Positions 22,774-34,857 of a DNA stretch of 64,000 nt are shown here, one piece after another. Source of the stretch: Eutypella sp. D-1 (lineage: Eukaryota > Ascomycota > Sordariomycetes > Xylariales > Diatrypaceae); NCBI GenBank assembly GCA_023313575.1, contig JAJTTP010000008.1, positions 930,001 to 994,000 on the forward strand, written 5' to 3'. Every line of letters begins with the position of its first letter. Position 1 is the stretch's first letter. The notes beneath the pieces were generated by a model, which was given only the letters and a program-made list of their open reading frames with translations, did not search any database and was not told the DNA's origin. Made by a program: the position numbers and the translations under genes.

Positions 22774-24223
22774 ATGCCGAGCGTCACCTCCCTCTCGCAG
22801 TACACGCTGCAGAACCTGGGGCCGCTGACGACGACGTTCACGGCGCCGGAGTCGTGCGCGACGCTCGAGCCGCCGGTGGCACTGGCACGGACCGACCAGC
22901 CATCTCTGCCGTACTGGCAGCAGGAGTGCGACGAGGTCGACGACTCGTTCGCCGCCTGCCTGCCCTCGGGCCGCGCCTACTTCGACATCTACAAGAACGA
23001 GTCCGACGCCACGCGCCCGCCCAACGTCATCCCCTACTTCTCCCCGGGTCTCCACTGCCCGGATTCCTGGACCACGGCCGGCATCGCCGTTAAGAACGCC
23101 GAGGGCTCCATCGTCTCCACCTCCGGCGTCTACGCGGCCGGCGCCACCGCGTCCCCGTCCCCCACCTCGGGGCCGGTCTCGGGCTCCGATGAGTGGTTCA
23201 AGAGCCAACTGCTCTCCTTCGACGGGACGAGCTACGCCTCCCCGGGCCCGTCGTCGGGCTCCGACGAGTACTTCAAGGACAAGCTCCTTTCTTTCGACGG
23301 CACGAGCTACGCCAGCCCCGAGAAGACGCCGAGTCCCGCCGGCAAGAGGGACGACGACGAGTCCGCGCCGTCGGGCTCCGACGACTACTTCAAGACGAAA
23401 CTGCTCTCCTTCGACGGGACCAGCTACGCGTCGCCCGAGAAGACCCCGAGTCCGAAGAACGGCGAGGGATCTGGCGCGCCGAGAACAAATCCGGTCCCGA
23501 ACATATTACTTGAGGCCCTAGGCGCTGGCGAGACGGCCGTGGCCTGCTGCCCTTCGTGAGTCTTCCCTTACCCCCACCCCACCAACTGCCCACCTAGCTA
23601 TCTCCCCCTCGCTCGAGGTCAAGAGGCGCCCAGCACAGCACGTACCGATGCCATGTTCTCTGTGGCCGATATCCTCACCGAAAGAAAAGGCACGCCCACA
23701 AAGACAAGAGTTGCCCCACACTAACACGAGACAACCCTACGACAGCGGATACACGGCGCAAGAGAACCGATGCTACAGCAACACAGCAGCGAGCGCGTAC
23801 ACGGAGCCAACGGGGTGTCAGCGGGGCGTACGATCGGGGCAGGCAACATGGGTGCCGGCGACGTTCACGTGGGACGGCGAGGCGGTGACGGGGGCGTCCG
23901 AGGCCTCGTGGACCGGCACCGCCGCGCCCTACTACACCGTCATCTCTACCACCTTCCCCACGGGCACCGCCGCCGCCACCGCCGAGAGCTACACCGGCGT
24001 CGTCGACGTCGCGATGCTCACCCTCGTGCACGGTGGGAGCGGTGGTGGCGATAGTGCGAATAGTACCGAAGAGCAGCCGGCCGCCGGCGAGTCCTCTGGC
24101 TCCGGGTCCGACGATGCCGAGAATGCCGCCGCACCCGGGGTCGGGGCCGCCGGCCTCGGAAAGGTCGTCGTCGCTTGGGTCGCTGCCGCGCTGGTCGGCG
24201 CACTCGTCGTCTTCCCTTCGTAG
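22774..24223 (+). CDS. Fungal surface-type protein with 3-copy repeat insertion
   Basis: Two exons, 22774-23555 and 23746-24223 (190-nt intron), give 419 aa. The start (TLQNLGPLTTTFTAPESC), the block YFSPGLHCPDSWTTAG, and NILLEALGAGETAVACCPSGY crossing the intron match a widespread ascomycete family of unknown function with conserved cysteines. Between them lies an insertion of three repeats of the unit GSDxxFKxxLLSFDGTSYASP, beginning at residues 136, 161 and 200. The 25-residue first copy is followed by a 39-residue copy extended by a Lys-Arg-containing spacer. The last 23 residues are a hydrophobic segment (KVVVAWVAAALVGALVVF) preceded by a Ser/Gly/Ala-rich stretch, like a GPI signal or single membrane anchor. 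Oddly, no N-terminal signal peptide is visible. Function unknown; cell-surface location is inferred. Confidence 0.78.
23179..23470 (+). repeat. Coding tandem repeat, three copies
   Basis: Copies begin at 23179, 23254 and 23371 with TCGGGCTCCGA followed by a Phe-Lys block and the shared LSFDGTSYAS coding stretch. Spacing is 75 then 117 nt, so the repeats stay in frame. Copies differ mostly at synonymous and a few replacement sites. Confidence 0.9.
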
Positions 24224-24839
24224 TTAGAGTGGGCTAGTAGCTAGGTACCTAACTAACCGGCTCTATGAAACTAAGGGGGAGAGAAGACCAAAAAAAACAA
24301 AAACAAAAACAAAAAGAGAGATTTTTCAAAGACTCAAAATGGGAAGGCGAAGGAGTTTTGGTGTGCCCCCTCTTTATATATATAAACTTTTTTTTTCTTT
24401 TCCCCCACGGCAAGCCTTTTTTAACGTAGCAATACGACGACACGAACAATTTATTTTTCTTGAATTAAATAGGGGAAACGGAAACAACATGGATTTTGAA
24501 GTGATATGTTGATGATAAACAAGTTGCATCATCGCTTCGTGTGATCAATAAAAAAACGAGTTGTAGGTTAAATATGTAAATCAACCCCCCCCCCCCCTTG
24601 AAATCTACATATCAAACAAGAGGGTCGTGGTGGAACCGTTCACGTAACAACGCACAGCACGTGCGTATCCGCACATGGTTTGCACTTTTAGCGGTCTGGA
24701 ATTTCGGATCTCGTCTATGTAGTAGGGGAGGAGGTAACATAGTACGTGGTAAATAGCCTCTATGTATCTATCTATTCATCTGTCCGCCTTCAAACGTGCA
24801 TTATCGTCGCGCGCGCCCGCCTCATTCTTCCCTCCCTCC
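24224..24839. terminator. Convergent 3' ends, surface protein and SEC18
   Basis: A 616-bp spacer receiving both transcripts. It contains A-rich stretches (24288-24315), a T-run, and 13 consecutive C at 24585-24597. Poly(A) sites must lie here but cannot be placed exactly. Confidence 0.45.
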
Positions 24840-27431
24840 TTAGAGACCGTCCGGGTTCCTGGTGGCAATGATCTCGCTGATCTCGGAGGCGAGGCTCGAG
24901 GCGAGGGGCTGGTCCCTCCGCACGAGGGCGGTCTCGATGGCGGAGAAGACGGCCTTGACGCCGATGCCGACGTTCTCCGAGCCCGTGATGCCCCGCAGCT
25001 CGTTGACTACCGCGTTCACGTCCGCCGGGTTGTCAAACTTGCCCGTAGCCTCGAGTAGGGCCTCCAGCTGCCGCAGATCCTTGACCGCTGGCACCGCGAT
25101 CTCGCGGTCGAACTCGAGGGCGCCGTGCTGGTCCAGCATTGACCGTTGGCTGGTAGTCGCCATGATGAGGAGGCGCCGTCCCTATAGAAAGTGGTTAGTA
25201 TACGAGCGGGTGCGTACGAAAAGAAAAGAAAAACCAAAGACGCTGGCTTATATGTAGCGTACCTTCGGGGGAGTAGTTTGTAAGATAGCGCTGAGGTATT
25301 GCACTACCGCGTTGGAGAAGCGAGGGCCGATAGGGTTCCAGTCGATCAGCGCTTCGATGCGGTCAAGGATCACAATACTCAGGGGAGACTTGTGGGCATC
25401 GGCGAAGACGCGACGCAGGTAGTCAAGTTTGCTAGCCTCGTTGGACCCGACGTCGATGGGCCGCACGAGCTTGACGAAGGGGAATTCGGACTTCAATCCT
25501 ATATTGGCGGCAAGAGCCGTCTTGCCCGCTCCGCGGGGCCCGTGAACCAACACGGAAAACAGCGGCGCATTCTGAGGCGTGCGGACCTGCTCGACGAAGC
25601 TGAGGCCGTTGGAGAGGATCGACTCGATATGGGGGCTGTAGTGGACAATTCCGTAGGGCGCGGAGCTTTCGAGCTCTTCCTCGGACACACCAAATGCGGG
25701 TTTGACATCCTCCAGCGCTCTCATGAGATCATCCCGAGTTAGCATCACCTCCTCGGGATCGCCCATTACACCGGTGACATCGCCCAGCTTAGTATGCCGG
25801 GTGAAGGCATATGAGAGCGCTGCCTTGACCAGACCGTTCAGCTCCGCACCTGAGTAGTTCTTGGTCAGACGGGCAAGCTCGTTCAAATCAATATCATCAG
25901 CTAGCCTCTTGGCCTTTCGAATCTTGGATGTGTGGATGTTGAGAATTTGTAGACGGCCGTTCTCGTCGGGAAGCGAGATTTCCATGTGAACCTCAAGACG
26001 CCCCGGCCGGAGGAGCGCATCGTCAATGAGATCCTTCCGGTTCGTCATACCAATGAGCAGGATATTGTTGAGCGCATCAACACCATCCAGTTTGGTAAGC
26101 AGCTGGTTTACTACACTGTCGCCAACTCCCGTGCCTCCTCCAGTGCTGCCTCTCTGCTTGCAGACGGCGTCTAGTTCGTCAAAGATAATGATGTGCAGCC
26201 CGCTGTCTTCTCCCGCCTCCTTGTACTCCTTTTCGGCATCGGCAAACATCTTCCGGACGTTCTCCTCTGAAGCGCCTACATATTTGTTGAGGATTTCGGG
26301 GCCATTGATAATCTTGGGCTCTCGCGCATTGAGCATCTTGCCGATTTGTCTAGCGATCAAAGTCTTTCCCGTTCCGGGGGGTCCGTAGAGAAGAATACCC
26401 TTCACGTGGGAGATACCCATTTCGGCGACTAAGCCGGGTGGGAACACTCGCGATGCGAAAGCACGACGGAAAATCGTACTGAACTCCTCGTCTAGACCAC
26501 CAATTCCCATATCGGCGAACTTGAAATCGGGGCGTAGAATGGCGTTGGCGGCGGGCCGTTTTCGCGAACCCTTCATCTTGACCGGAGGAACCGGGTGGAT
26601 GTTGAGTAGAGTCTTAGTGTTCTCCTGGCTACTGACCAAGCCTCTCTGCGCAGGGTTGCTCGTCGGTTCTCCCTGTTTCTCCATCCGGGGATCGAGCACC
26701 TGGACTGCCTTCACTTTGTACTTAAAATAGAACGACGAGTACGACAGCATGCCCTGCTGGCCGGGGGCGAGGATCTGCTGGTTGAAACGAGAAAGGAAGA
26801 CATTTTCGAGATCGTCCTGGTCTAATGGAGAGACGAGGGAGGTGGGCTTCGTGGCGAACTCAAGCTCGACATCCAAACTAGCTAGTGGAGACCTCGGACC
26901 ATCGTAGACCTGGGCGGCGAAGTAGTCCTCAGGCCTCATAGGTCTGTCACTGACCTGACACCACGTTCTTTGGGCCTTGTTCATGCGAATCTCTCCGGGG
27001 CCGACATCGGGTGCAGCCTGAGCAGTGACGACTACGCCTCCTTGTAAGGCCAAATATACATATATGAAGCCGCCACGACTTCCAGGGAAGTCTTGATCAG
27101 AAACGTAACAAATGTTACTATCTTGGTCCTTATTCTTTTCAACGTGGAGGGTTAGTTGACCACCGGGGGCACGACCAGCGTGACCTCCGGGGTTCCCGGG
27201 GTTCCCGTAGCCAGCGGGAGGAGGGGCTTGTTGGTAAGGGGGGGCCCTTGCACCGGGTGGCGGGGTATCGTAATATCTGGAGTTGTCTTGGTATTGTCGT
27301 GGATCATCTGCGGTCTGTCGCGGTGGGACGGGGGAATAGCCTCCAGGCGCTCCAGGCCGACCCGGTTGAACCTGACGACCAGGTAGAGGTCTACGGTTTC
27401 CCCCTCCGAATAGAGCCTCACGGTTATCCAT
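24840..27431 (-). CDS. SEC18: SEC18/NSF, SNARE-disassembly AAA+ ATPase
   Basis: Hexameric ATPase that, with alpha-SNAP, unwinds SNARE complexes after fusion throughout the secretory and endocytic routes. Two exons, 27431-25263 and 25181-24840 (81-nt intron), give 836 aa; the join restores PPKGRRLL. The Pro/Gly/Gln-rich leader (1-90) is followed by the N-domain (about 92-250). D1 has GPPGTGKT at 350-357, Walker B IIIFDELD at 414-421 and the downstream LRPGRLE. D2 has GPRGAGKT at 631-638 and VILDRIEALIDW near 687-698, in which the usual second acidic Walker B residue is not conserved; this is normal for the mainly structural D2 ring of NSF. The second exon encodes the C-terminal lid. Identification is firm. 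Confidence 0.96.
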
Positions 27432-29327
27432 AATGGTGATTGATTAGGTGGAGTGAGAGGGCCAGGTCGTCTAGTGTAGTCGCGGAAGAAAGCGGGAAGA
27501 AAGCGGGAAGAAAGCGGGGAGTCGTTCGTAGTCTCGTAGGGGAACTTATAGATTTATAGAGGAAGTTTACTTATATCTAGAAGCAATACATCGTCAGCAT
27601 CGCGATAATTCAAGTCTCGATCTTTTAAAGCTTCAAAGCCTAAATAGAACACATACAGGTTGGTTGTCAAAGAAGTGAAGTGCAAAGTGGCAAAGTCCAC
27701 CTAACTAGCAGGTGCACATAGGACTCAGAAGGGAATTATTTCGAGGGGTCGGGTTTTTCTTTATTGCCTGCCTGTCCACTGCTTATGTGGCTTGTTCGTG
27801 AAGTAAGTAGGAATAGAGGAAGAAGAATGTTGGTATTTTCAATGGAGGTTAAGTAAAGTCGTCGCAGTTACTTCCAGGTTGCCTACCTAAGTATCTACCT
27901 AGGTGAGTAATTGAGTGCTATGGAAGTTAGGTTTAGTGGTGCGTCACCCATTGCTCAGGTGCAAGGGCCCGGCTTGTTTCGGACAGTTCTAAGGTACAGC
28001 ATAGCCCCACAAAGGCTTGGCGCTTTCTGGATACAGGTATGTATTTATTTATCCACAAATATGAAGTAATAAGATCCAAGTCACAGAACTTCGGAGATAA
28101 GCTGGCCTGTTCCACTATCTCCGATACCCCCCCCTTTACTTATGCCAGTACTCCACTTTAAGGGACAAGTGCCGCTGCTATACTTTGCACCCACTTGCTT
28201 GAAGATGTGACCGGTTCTGCCATTGTAAGAAGCGTCTATCTCGAGCTAGATGGCATGAAGTAAAATAGGACTAAGGGTATCGTAACTGACCTCGTATTAA
28301 TGATGCTGATCCGTTAGCTCAAGTATCACTTAACCGGCTCTCGCATACGCTCTTGATCCCATCAACTTATTTTAACTTACCCAATAACCAAGTGCATGTG
28401 CGGGTGGTAAGCGTGGAAAATCTATGAAGGGAACAGTAGAGGTTGTTTGAGTTGGCGATACGCCGTCGTATTTCTCGTGCATCATATAGTTATCACCAGC
28501 AAGCGCTGGCAGAGCCCATGTTCGCAGACAGCTGGAAGTGAAGAGAGGAGATAGCGGAGGAATTTGCGCTTTCAAATACTCACAAGCAAGGTTCTTGGGT
28601 TTATACGTTCGGAACACAATACTGTTGCGCATTGCAAGTTCAACTACAAGGATAGCCTACAGCCTAGCCCGTCGCCGATATCATAAGCTACGTAGGCACT
28701 CGGCCAATAGTCCAATGAGAACCAGAGATATATTGAGATCCGGAGGACTAATACGCTCTATAGCGAACTCGTGACCCCTTCCCTATTATAGGTAGGTACA
28801 AGGCGCTCGTTAGTATGTACGGAGGTATCAGTCTTTACCAGGTGCGTGAAATGATCGTTTTGGAGCATGGAGAAGTAAGAAGAGCTGCAGGGTTATGAGC
28901 GTTGGATGGCGGCCTGAACATTAGTATGAGTTCTCACAGGGTCTGGAGTCGAGGGGAGTAATTAGTTAGAGTCGCGAGAAGCGGGCAAAATTATATAACG
29001 TGCTACAATGTTCACGGGAGCTACTAGCCACCAGTTTCAGAAGCGAACGACCCCTACCCCGGAGCAGCTACCAGATGCTCATGGAGTTAGCAGATACTAT
29101 GTCTATTATGGTTCTACTAGAAAGCAGCAAGACTTAATAGTTAAAGAAACCCTTTCCCGGGCTAGCTGTATATACTCCTTGCTCTCGGCCGTGGCGAGAA
29201 ACAGAGTGATGAAATAAGTATAAGTATTAATCACAAAACAAGGCTATTCTCCGCCCTTTTTAATATTTTATATGCCAACAATGGGCCATTTCCGAAATAT
29301 GGCAACCTGCCCTAGTTCAGCCCTCGA
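27432..29327. other. SEC18 upstream region and spacer
   Basis: About 1.9 kb holding the SEC18 promoter, with a short tandem repeat at 27484-27519 listed separately, and the 3' flank of the Pth11-like gene. Frames of 60-90 codons here have no family resemblance. Confidence 0.5.
27484..27519. repeat. 12-bp tandem repeat, three copies
   Basis: Three head-to-tail copies of GGAAGAAAGCGG-type sequence about 55-90 bp upstream of the SEC18 start codon, probably in the 5' leader. The copies are nearly identical, so the array may vary between strains. Confidence 0.85.
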
Positions 29328-30818
29328 TTATCTCGACCAAGCCTCCTTGCCACGCATGTCGTGACTCTCGGCATTACTGCGAGCGTCCTCGGTAACCGTG
29401 ACGCGGGTTGTGCGCATGATGCCGTTATCCACCTTGCCTCCGGCGTGAAGCTGCTCAGTCGACTCGCTCGATAAGTTCCGCAGTGGCGTGCCGTCCTCGT
29501 CTAGCTTGTAGTAGTCCTTGCTCGTGTTCGACGTAAGGTTGCCGCCGCGTCCGGCCGTGTTCTTCGCGTAGTAGTTGCCCGGCGTACCGGAGTTCGCCGT
29601 CGTCGTCGCGATGCCGAACAGCCTCTTGAATCCTGCCATCAGGCCCATCTCCTTCAGAAGCTTGGGCAGGCACGGGATGCAGAGGATGAAGAAGCCACAG
29701 GCTTCCTCGGCCTGCACCCAGATTACAAGCGGGCCCAGGTCGTAGATCGGGTCGTCGGAGGTGAGGTAGGCAAGGGTCTCCTTGAGTCGGACAGCGGCTG
29801 AGATGCAGGCACTGCGCGTACGTCGTTAGATGTCTGGGATACGCTAACACGTTCGAATATATATACTCACAGTAAGCCCACACTGAAGATGATCGAGACA
29901 CCCGCCCTCTTCTGCCAGTCCAGCTTGAGTCTCCAGATGACGGGTTGGGGCAGCAAGAAGACGGCGATATCAGTGATGATCTGCAGGATACTCGAGCCGG
30001 TTTGGATAGGGTTCAACGTGTACTTGCAGCCAGCGACGAGAAGGGGGTTGAAGTTGGCCTCGTAAGGCTGGCACCGAGCGGCGATGAGGATGAAGAACAC
30101 AACGCCGGCTGTACACGAGATCGTGATGAGGATGATAGAACCCCACCAGAAGTAGTTCCTGGTCCTTGTGCCGCGCGGCACGAACATGCGACACCACTCT
30201 ATCAGCATTGCCGTCTTCACGAGCGGCATGACGAGGGCGTAGAAGAGGCCGTCGATATAGACCCACTGGCCGTGGTGTAGAACCTGGTCAGTCTCGAGGC
30301 GCAAGAATAAGAGGGGCGAAGTGAGAAACTTACGTAGGTGGTTTCGGTCAGATCTTTGAACCGGACATCCCACCCGCGTGTGAAATAGCCCGGCGTGTCC
30401 ATCAACGCAAAGCCCGCATACGCACTTCCAACGAAGCAGCCCTGGAGTGAAAAGTCTGTTAGTCTAACGAACGTCGTGACTATCCTGCGTGGAGCGTCAC
30501 TTACGAATGCGATGATTGTTAAGACTAGCACATCAGAGCATTAGTAATAAATCATAAGGCAGTCCGGTCCGGAACTGATCATTAGATCCAATTGTTCTAC
30601 TACTCACTGTCTTCTATATTAAGCTTTCTCGGTAAGATGACTCTCTCCCACATCCGTATCGCAAAAGCGATGGCGGGAATCACGGTGCAGAAGATGAGCC
30701 CAACCAGAACGCCGTCGTTTCCATTCTCCGGGTTGTCAAAGTTCGATGTGACGCCCTCCGGTGGCGGTATAATGGGTCCATTGAGGAGGGCCTCGAGCTC
30801 CTCTGGAGTCATCGACAT
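29328..30818 (-). CDS. Pth11-like/rhodopsin-domain integral membrane protein
   Basis: Five exons: 30818-30608, 30524-30505 (only 20 nt), 30441-30334, 30283-29871 and 29811-29328, giving 411 aa. Introns are 83, 63, 50 and 59 nt, all GT...AG. Phases fit throughout, and the joins build a continuous series of about seven hydrophobic helices, for example LIFCTVIPAIAFAI, ILTIIAF across exons 1-2, the GLFYALVMPLVKTAML block, IILITISCTAGVVFFIL, and the final GFFILCIPCLPKL. This is the fungal rhodopsin-domain family related to the surface receptor Pth11. No N-terminal CFEM cysteine domain is present. The cytosolic tail (about 315-411) is hydrophilic. The ATG at 30818 was preferred to the upstream in-frame GTG. 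Ligand and role are unknown. Confidence 0.85.
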
Positions 30819-33800
30819 GGTGCTGGTTGATGAGGGAGCACAGTCTGGCACTACTTAGTAAAAAGCGAATGATAGGTCGGATTGGTTACAAGGAACGTCT
30901 CGAAAAGAAAAAGAAGAAAAAATACAAGTGGTGGAGGGTTTTGCAGTTTTTCAACATAATATTCCCCCCCCTAAACTTGAACTTGAAGTTCGACGTAGTG
31001 CATCAGGCGATACCAATCATAAGTTATGCGGGATTGCCACTTTATGAGAAATCTTTCCACAAGTAGGGCTACGCTAAGCCGTGAACTGCTTGCCCCTACG
31101 CGGCATGCATGAACGAAGGCATGCCTGTTTCACAGTGGGTAGTGTTCGAGAGGACCTGGGGGTCGTGGCCGGGCAAGGGATGTTGGGGCTAGGTGGCTAC
31201 CCCTTTCCTTGGGGGCATCTCTTTTCTATAGATAGACAGAATGGGTAAGGCCAAGTTTAATATCCATAGTCGTGTGAGCGAACGCTGATCATGTATAGTC
31301 ACAAATCGCAAATCGCAGATGCTCAATAATAATACTGCTCTATTTCCACCGCGAGAAATATATATCGGATCGATCATCGGCTGATCACCGATCTATTCAT
31401 CCCTGACTGTCGATATATCCCCAAGGTAAATCACTTGCTGTCCAGTGAGATAACTACAAGGCTGGCAATACTCAATCGATCTGACAATGAGGTATTCGAT
31501 TGTTACGTGATATCTTACGTTTTTACAGTCTGCATATTGCTAATTGGTCCTGTTTTCTTTTTAGAGAAATAATAGTAACAAGGGACTATACAAGTTGAGA
31601 ACTACCAATCTAGAAGTATACTGCACACTAATCATATTTTTATGGTGCCGACCCTCACAACAGCTAGTGCACGTAGTATCTGCTTGGCTGATCTCCCCCT
31701 TTTCTCCCGATATATTCGGGTTGCAGGCAAATTGTATCTGCAATCAGGGTAGAAATATAAAAGGATGCGATGTATGTCCTATATGAAGACTTCTAGTTCC
31801 AGGATTTACTCCATAGTAGGTGTTTAGGACCCAGTCAACTAGTCAGCCCAGCCTAGGGCCGGCATGTCGGCTCAACGGCTCATTGTACCTAGTGTATAAC
31901 GGTGGGATCTATACTGCAAGTAGGAAAGTAGGCTCTGGCGCAACGCAAGGATTACAGCCTATGACTTTCCTATCGAAGCAATTCTGGTAGCACTAAGCAT
32001 GGGGGCCTAGTAACATGCTCCATTAGTTCATCTCAGCTTACTTTGTAAATAGACACGCCAGACACGCTTGCACGCCTATAATCACAAAATTTGACTTATC
32101 TACATACAGGTAGGTAGGTAACTGTTACAGTATCTAGTATGTGGATAGGCCATTATAGAACGATTTGCCCATATAAAACTATAGCAATGTGATTGGAAGA
32201 CGTAAGCTGGAATTATAAGATGCTTGCATTCATATGATTTATGGATCGTAAAGTTTAATATCTGCGGATCTGCACTAATGTAATCCCCTTGCTTTCTGCC
32301 AGGGCTGGCACTTTATAGGCGTGTACTACTAGTCTCCAGGTGCCTTAAGTCGCTAGCCATCTTACCGTATCATAGTGGCTATCTTCTCAGAAGACCTTTA
32401 CTCGTTATATAACGGATTAATTAGTAACTTTGAGGATCCTCATTGTCTCCAGGATCAGGTCCCTGGGAGGTCTAAATTCTTATTGGTTAAGACAATAATG
32501 GGAACGTCGGGACTTATAACCCGTCATGCTCTAGTTTGTAATTATATAACGGTAGTTTACGCTGCTCGCCCACTACGAACCACCACACATAGCAGAAAGA
32601 CTTCGAATTTCGGTTATTCACGTCTAAATCTTAGAACCACTATGCATTCTAGACTGCACCTCTGCCAGGTATGTAATTACCGCTGGCTTTTTATACGAAA
32701 GCACGGGACATAACTGACAGATGGGCCGCAGGTCGCGCAACGTAATGTACGATCACGCAGAGGGGAGACGTGGACGATTGTTGCTTTTGTGGTTAACCCT
32801 ACATGGCCCTGGTCTTCGTTGGAACCAATATCCCGGTGAGGTTCTTCCTCGCTGACACTTACCGAGAAGATTGCCGGCGGTAGGAGATAGTTGCTCATCC
32901 GTCAAGAAGTCAAAAGTACCGTCCGCTTGGTAGTCGTACCCCGATTAGGTTGAGGGCTGCATGGATATCCTCGCTCGGCAAACTTGAGGCGTCTCACTTC
33001 CAAACGGGAGATAGCAGTGTGTAGCTGCAATGCCGGGCACCCCATGGGTCTGCTTCACGGGTATGCCAACCTCGACATTCTCCTAGCCGTGGCCCGAGTT
33101 CCAAGGTCCACCATCACCACTACGGCAACTATGTACATTGTAGGGTGGCCCGCTCTCACTAACTAGCCAGCGGGACACCGCCTAATCAGACTTCAGAATC
33201 CAACAACCCCTACTAGTAAGACCGGAATATATACAATCATCTGGACTTCTAAATAGTCACTCCGGTTACACCTGTCAAACCGCAAGGACCACCGAGCTTG
33301 AAAGGCTCGCGGTCCTCAAATGATGAATCCTATCTAGATCGCAATGCGTGAGATCCCCTAGGCGCTTCCGAATATCTGTCTGGTCTGGTGCTGAAAAGGC
33401 AAGTGCCTCCGTATTCAATCGTAGTGTGTCTAGCCTACCTTGGTACACAACGCCGCCTACGTGCATTGCGCCCAACATTATGTGAAGGTGGTATCATCCC
33501 GCACGACCTATACTTGTATATCTTATCCCAGATTAATTCCATTCTCCAAGCTGACCTCCTCGAAATAGTGAGTTTGTTACATATGATGAAACCGCGGGGA
33601 AACGATACGTCCTACATATCTCTCCAACGTCAAGGACTGTCTTGGTGTTCAAAGTTGAAATTATTCTCCAAGGTGGTCCCAAGTGCAACGCCTCTTTTAT
33701 CGCCGCGGATGAATGCCTTTTAGGTTTACATTGAGGGTGCTGTTTTGCGAGTCGATGCTGGACCACCTTCTATGAGGGCAAGTACAGAGGAGAAAGATGT

Positions 33801-34857
33801 GGTATTACATGTTCTCGTAGGCGAGCTAGTTGATACTATTAGGGAAAATTAGGGGTGTGGAGCGGATAGGGCAGAGTGCGGGAGGGCCCCTGACGCCAAA
33901 CCGTACATAGGCAGATAGGCTAAACTGGGCTAAAAGGGCTCTCTTTTGAGTGGGACCAGCTCTACTTAATCAATAGGGTCTTTTTGGATAACCCTGGTCA
34001 AGTTCTCTCCGAAGTGCTGTATAAGTATGACATCCGGGGATAGAGGAAGTCGAAGCAAAGACCACCTCTGTCTAACTAACACTTTAGTAGTTCTGCCATA
34101 GGTTGCGGCCGAAATTTAGTTTGGCGGGTGGTGCCGTAATTTGAGTCTCCATATCTAAAATTGAGTCTATTTTTTATTTACTTTTAACTTCGTGATTCAG
34201 CCAATAACTACCCGGTAAACAGATTCGAAGACACAAGACAGGCATAGTAGTTACCTATCTGCCAATATGGATCACCACCGGTTAAGTTGTTGGCTGTAAG
34301 TGCCAGCCTTTATTTCTTCCCATGTATTATCCAGTCAACTAGTCAATAGTCCATTCTGCTGAAGCGGGCCACTAGTGGTATGCCATTAGCAAATCACCCG
34401 AAAACTCCACGTTATTTGTTGATCTTGATGATGCTTGAGAGCCGCGTAGTCTTCTATATCAACCGTGTGATACGTAAGCTTTTATGCCGGCCATTTGGGT
34501 ATCACATCGCTACTCAATTTTTTCTTCGTTATCATTATTATGCTGGACGGCACACAGCGCCTCAGCTATCGAGGCCGCAGTACCGTATTCACATGCCCCA
34601 TAAAAACCTCGTGTATCTAAATACCTAGGTATCTAGCAATTTCGAGGCACATATACCTCGGGCATCGCTAAAATATCCATAGTCGCCATAGAGGTGACCC
34701 AGCGGCGACGACTCTTGAACTATGCTGGTGCGCGCAGTTCTCGATAAAGACATGTGTACAGCGGGTGTTGTGCACCACATGAGCAGTCAGTTGATCAACA
34801 TATCAAGAAAGACCGGTACGGACCGCATCGGGAGCTAAAGGGTACAGTGAGGGAAGA
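30819..34857. other. Gene desert, left part
   Basis: About 4 kb with dense stop codons in all frames. The longest frames (110-113 codons) show no domain. There are scattered short TA-rich patches and no recognisable mobile-element coding remnant. Confidence 0.5.

Noticed and set aside
22774..24223. Repeat protein as a RiPP (dikaritin-type) precursor near a tyrosinase
   Set aside because: Dikaritin precursors have a signal peptide and a Kex2 site in each repeat. Here there is no signal peptide, a single Lys-Arg pair, and no UstY-type gene; the tyrosinase is 10 kb away with a bZIP gene between.
30819..30851. GTG start 11 codons upstream for the Pth11-like protein
   Set aside because: Not an ATG; the ATG at 30818 is suitable and fungal nuclear genes rarely use GTG.
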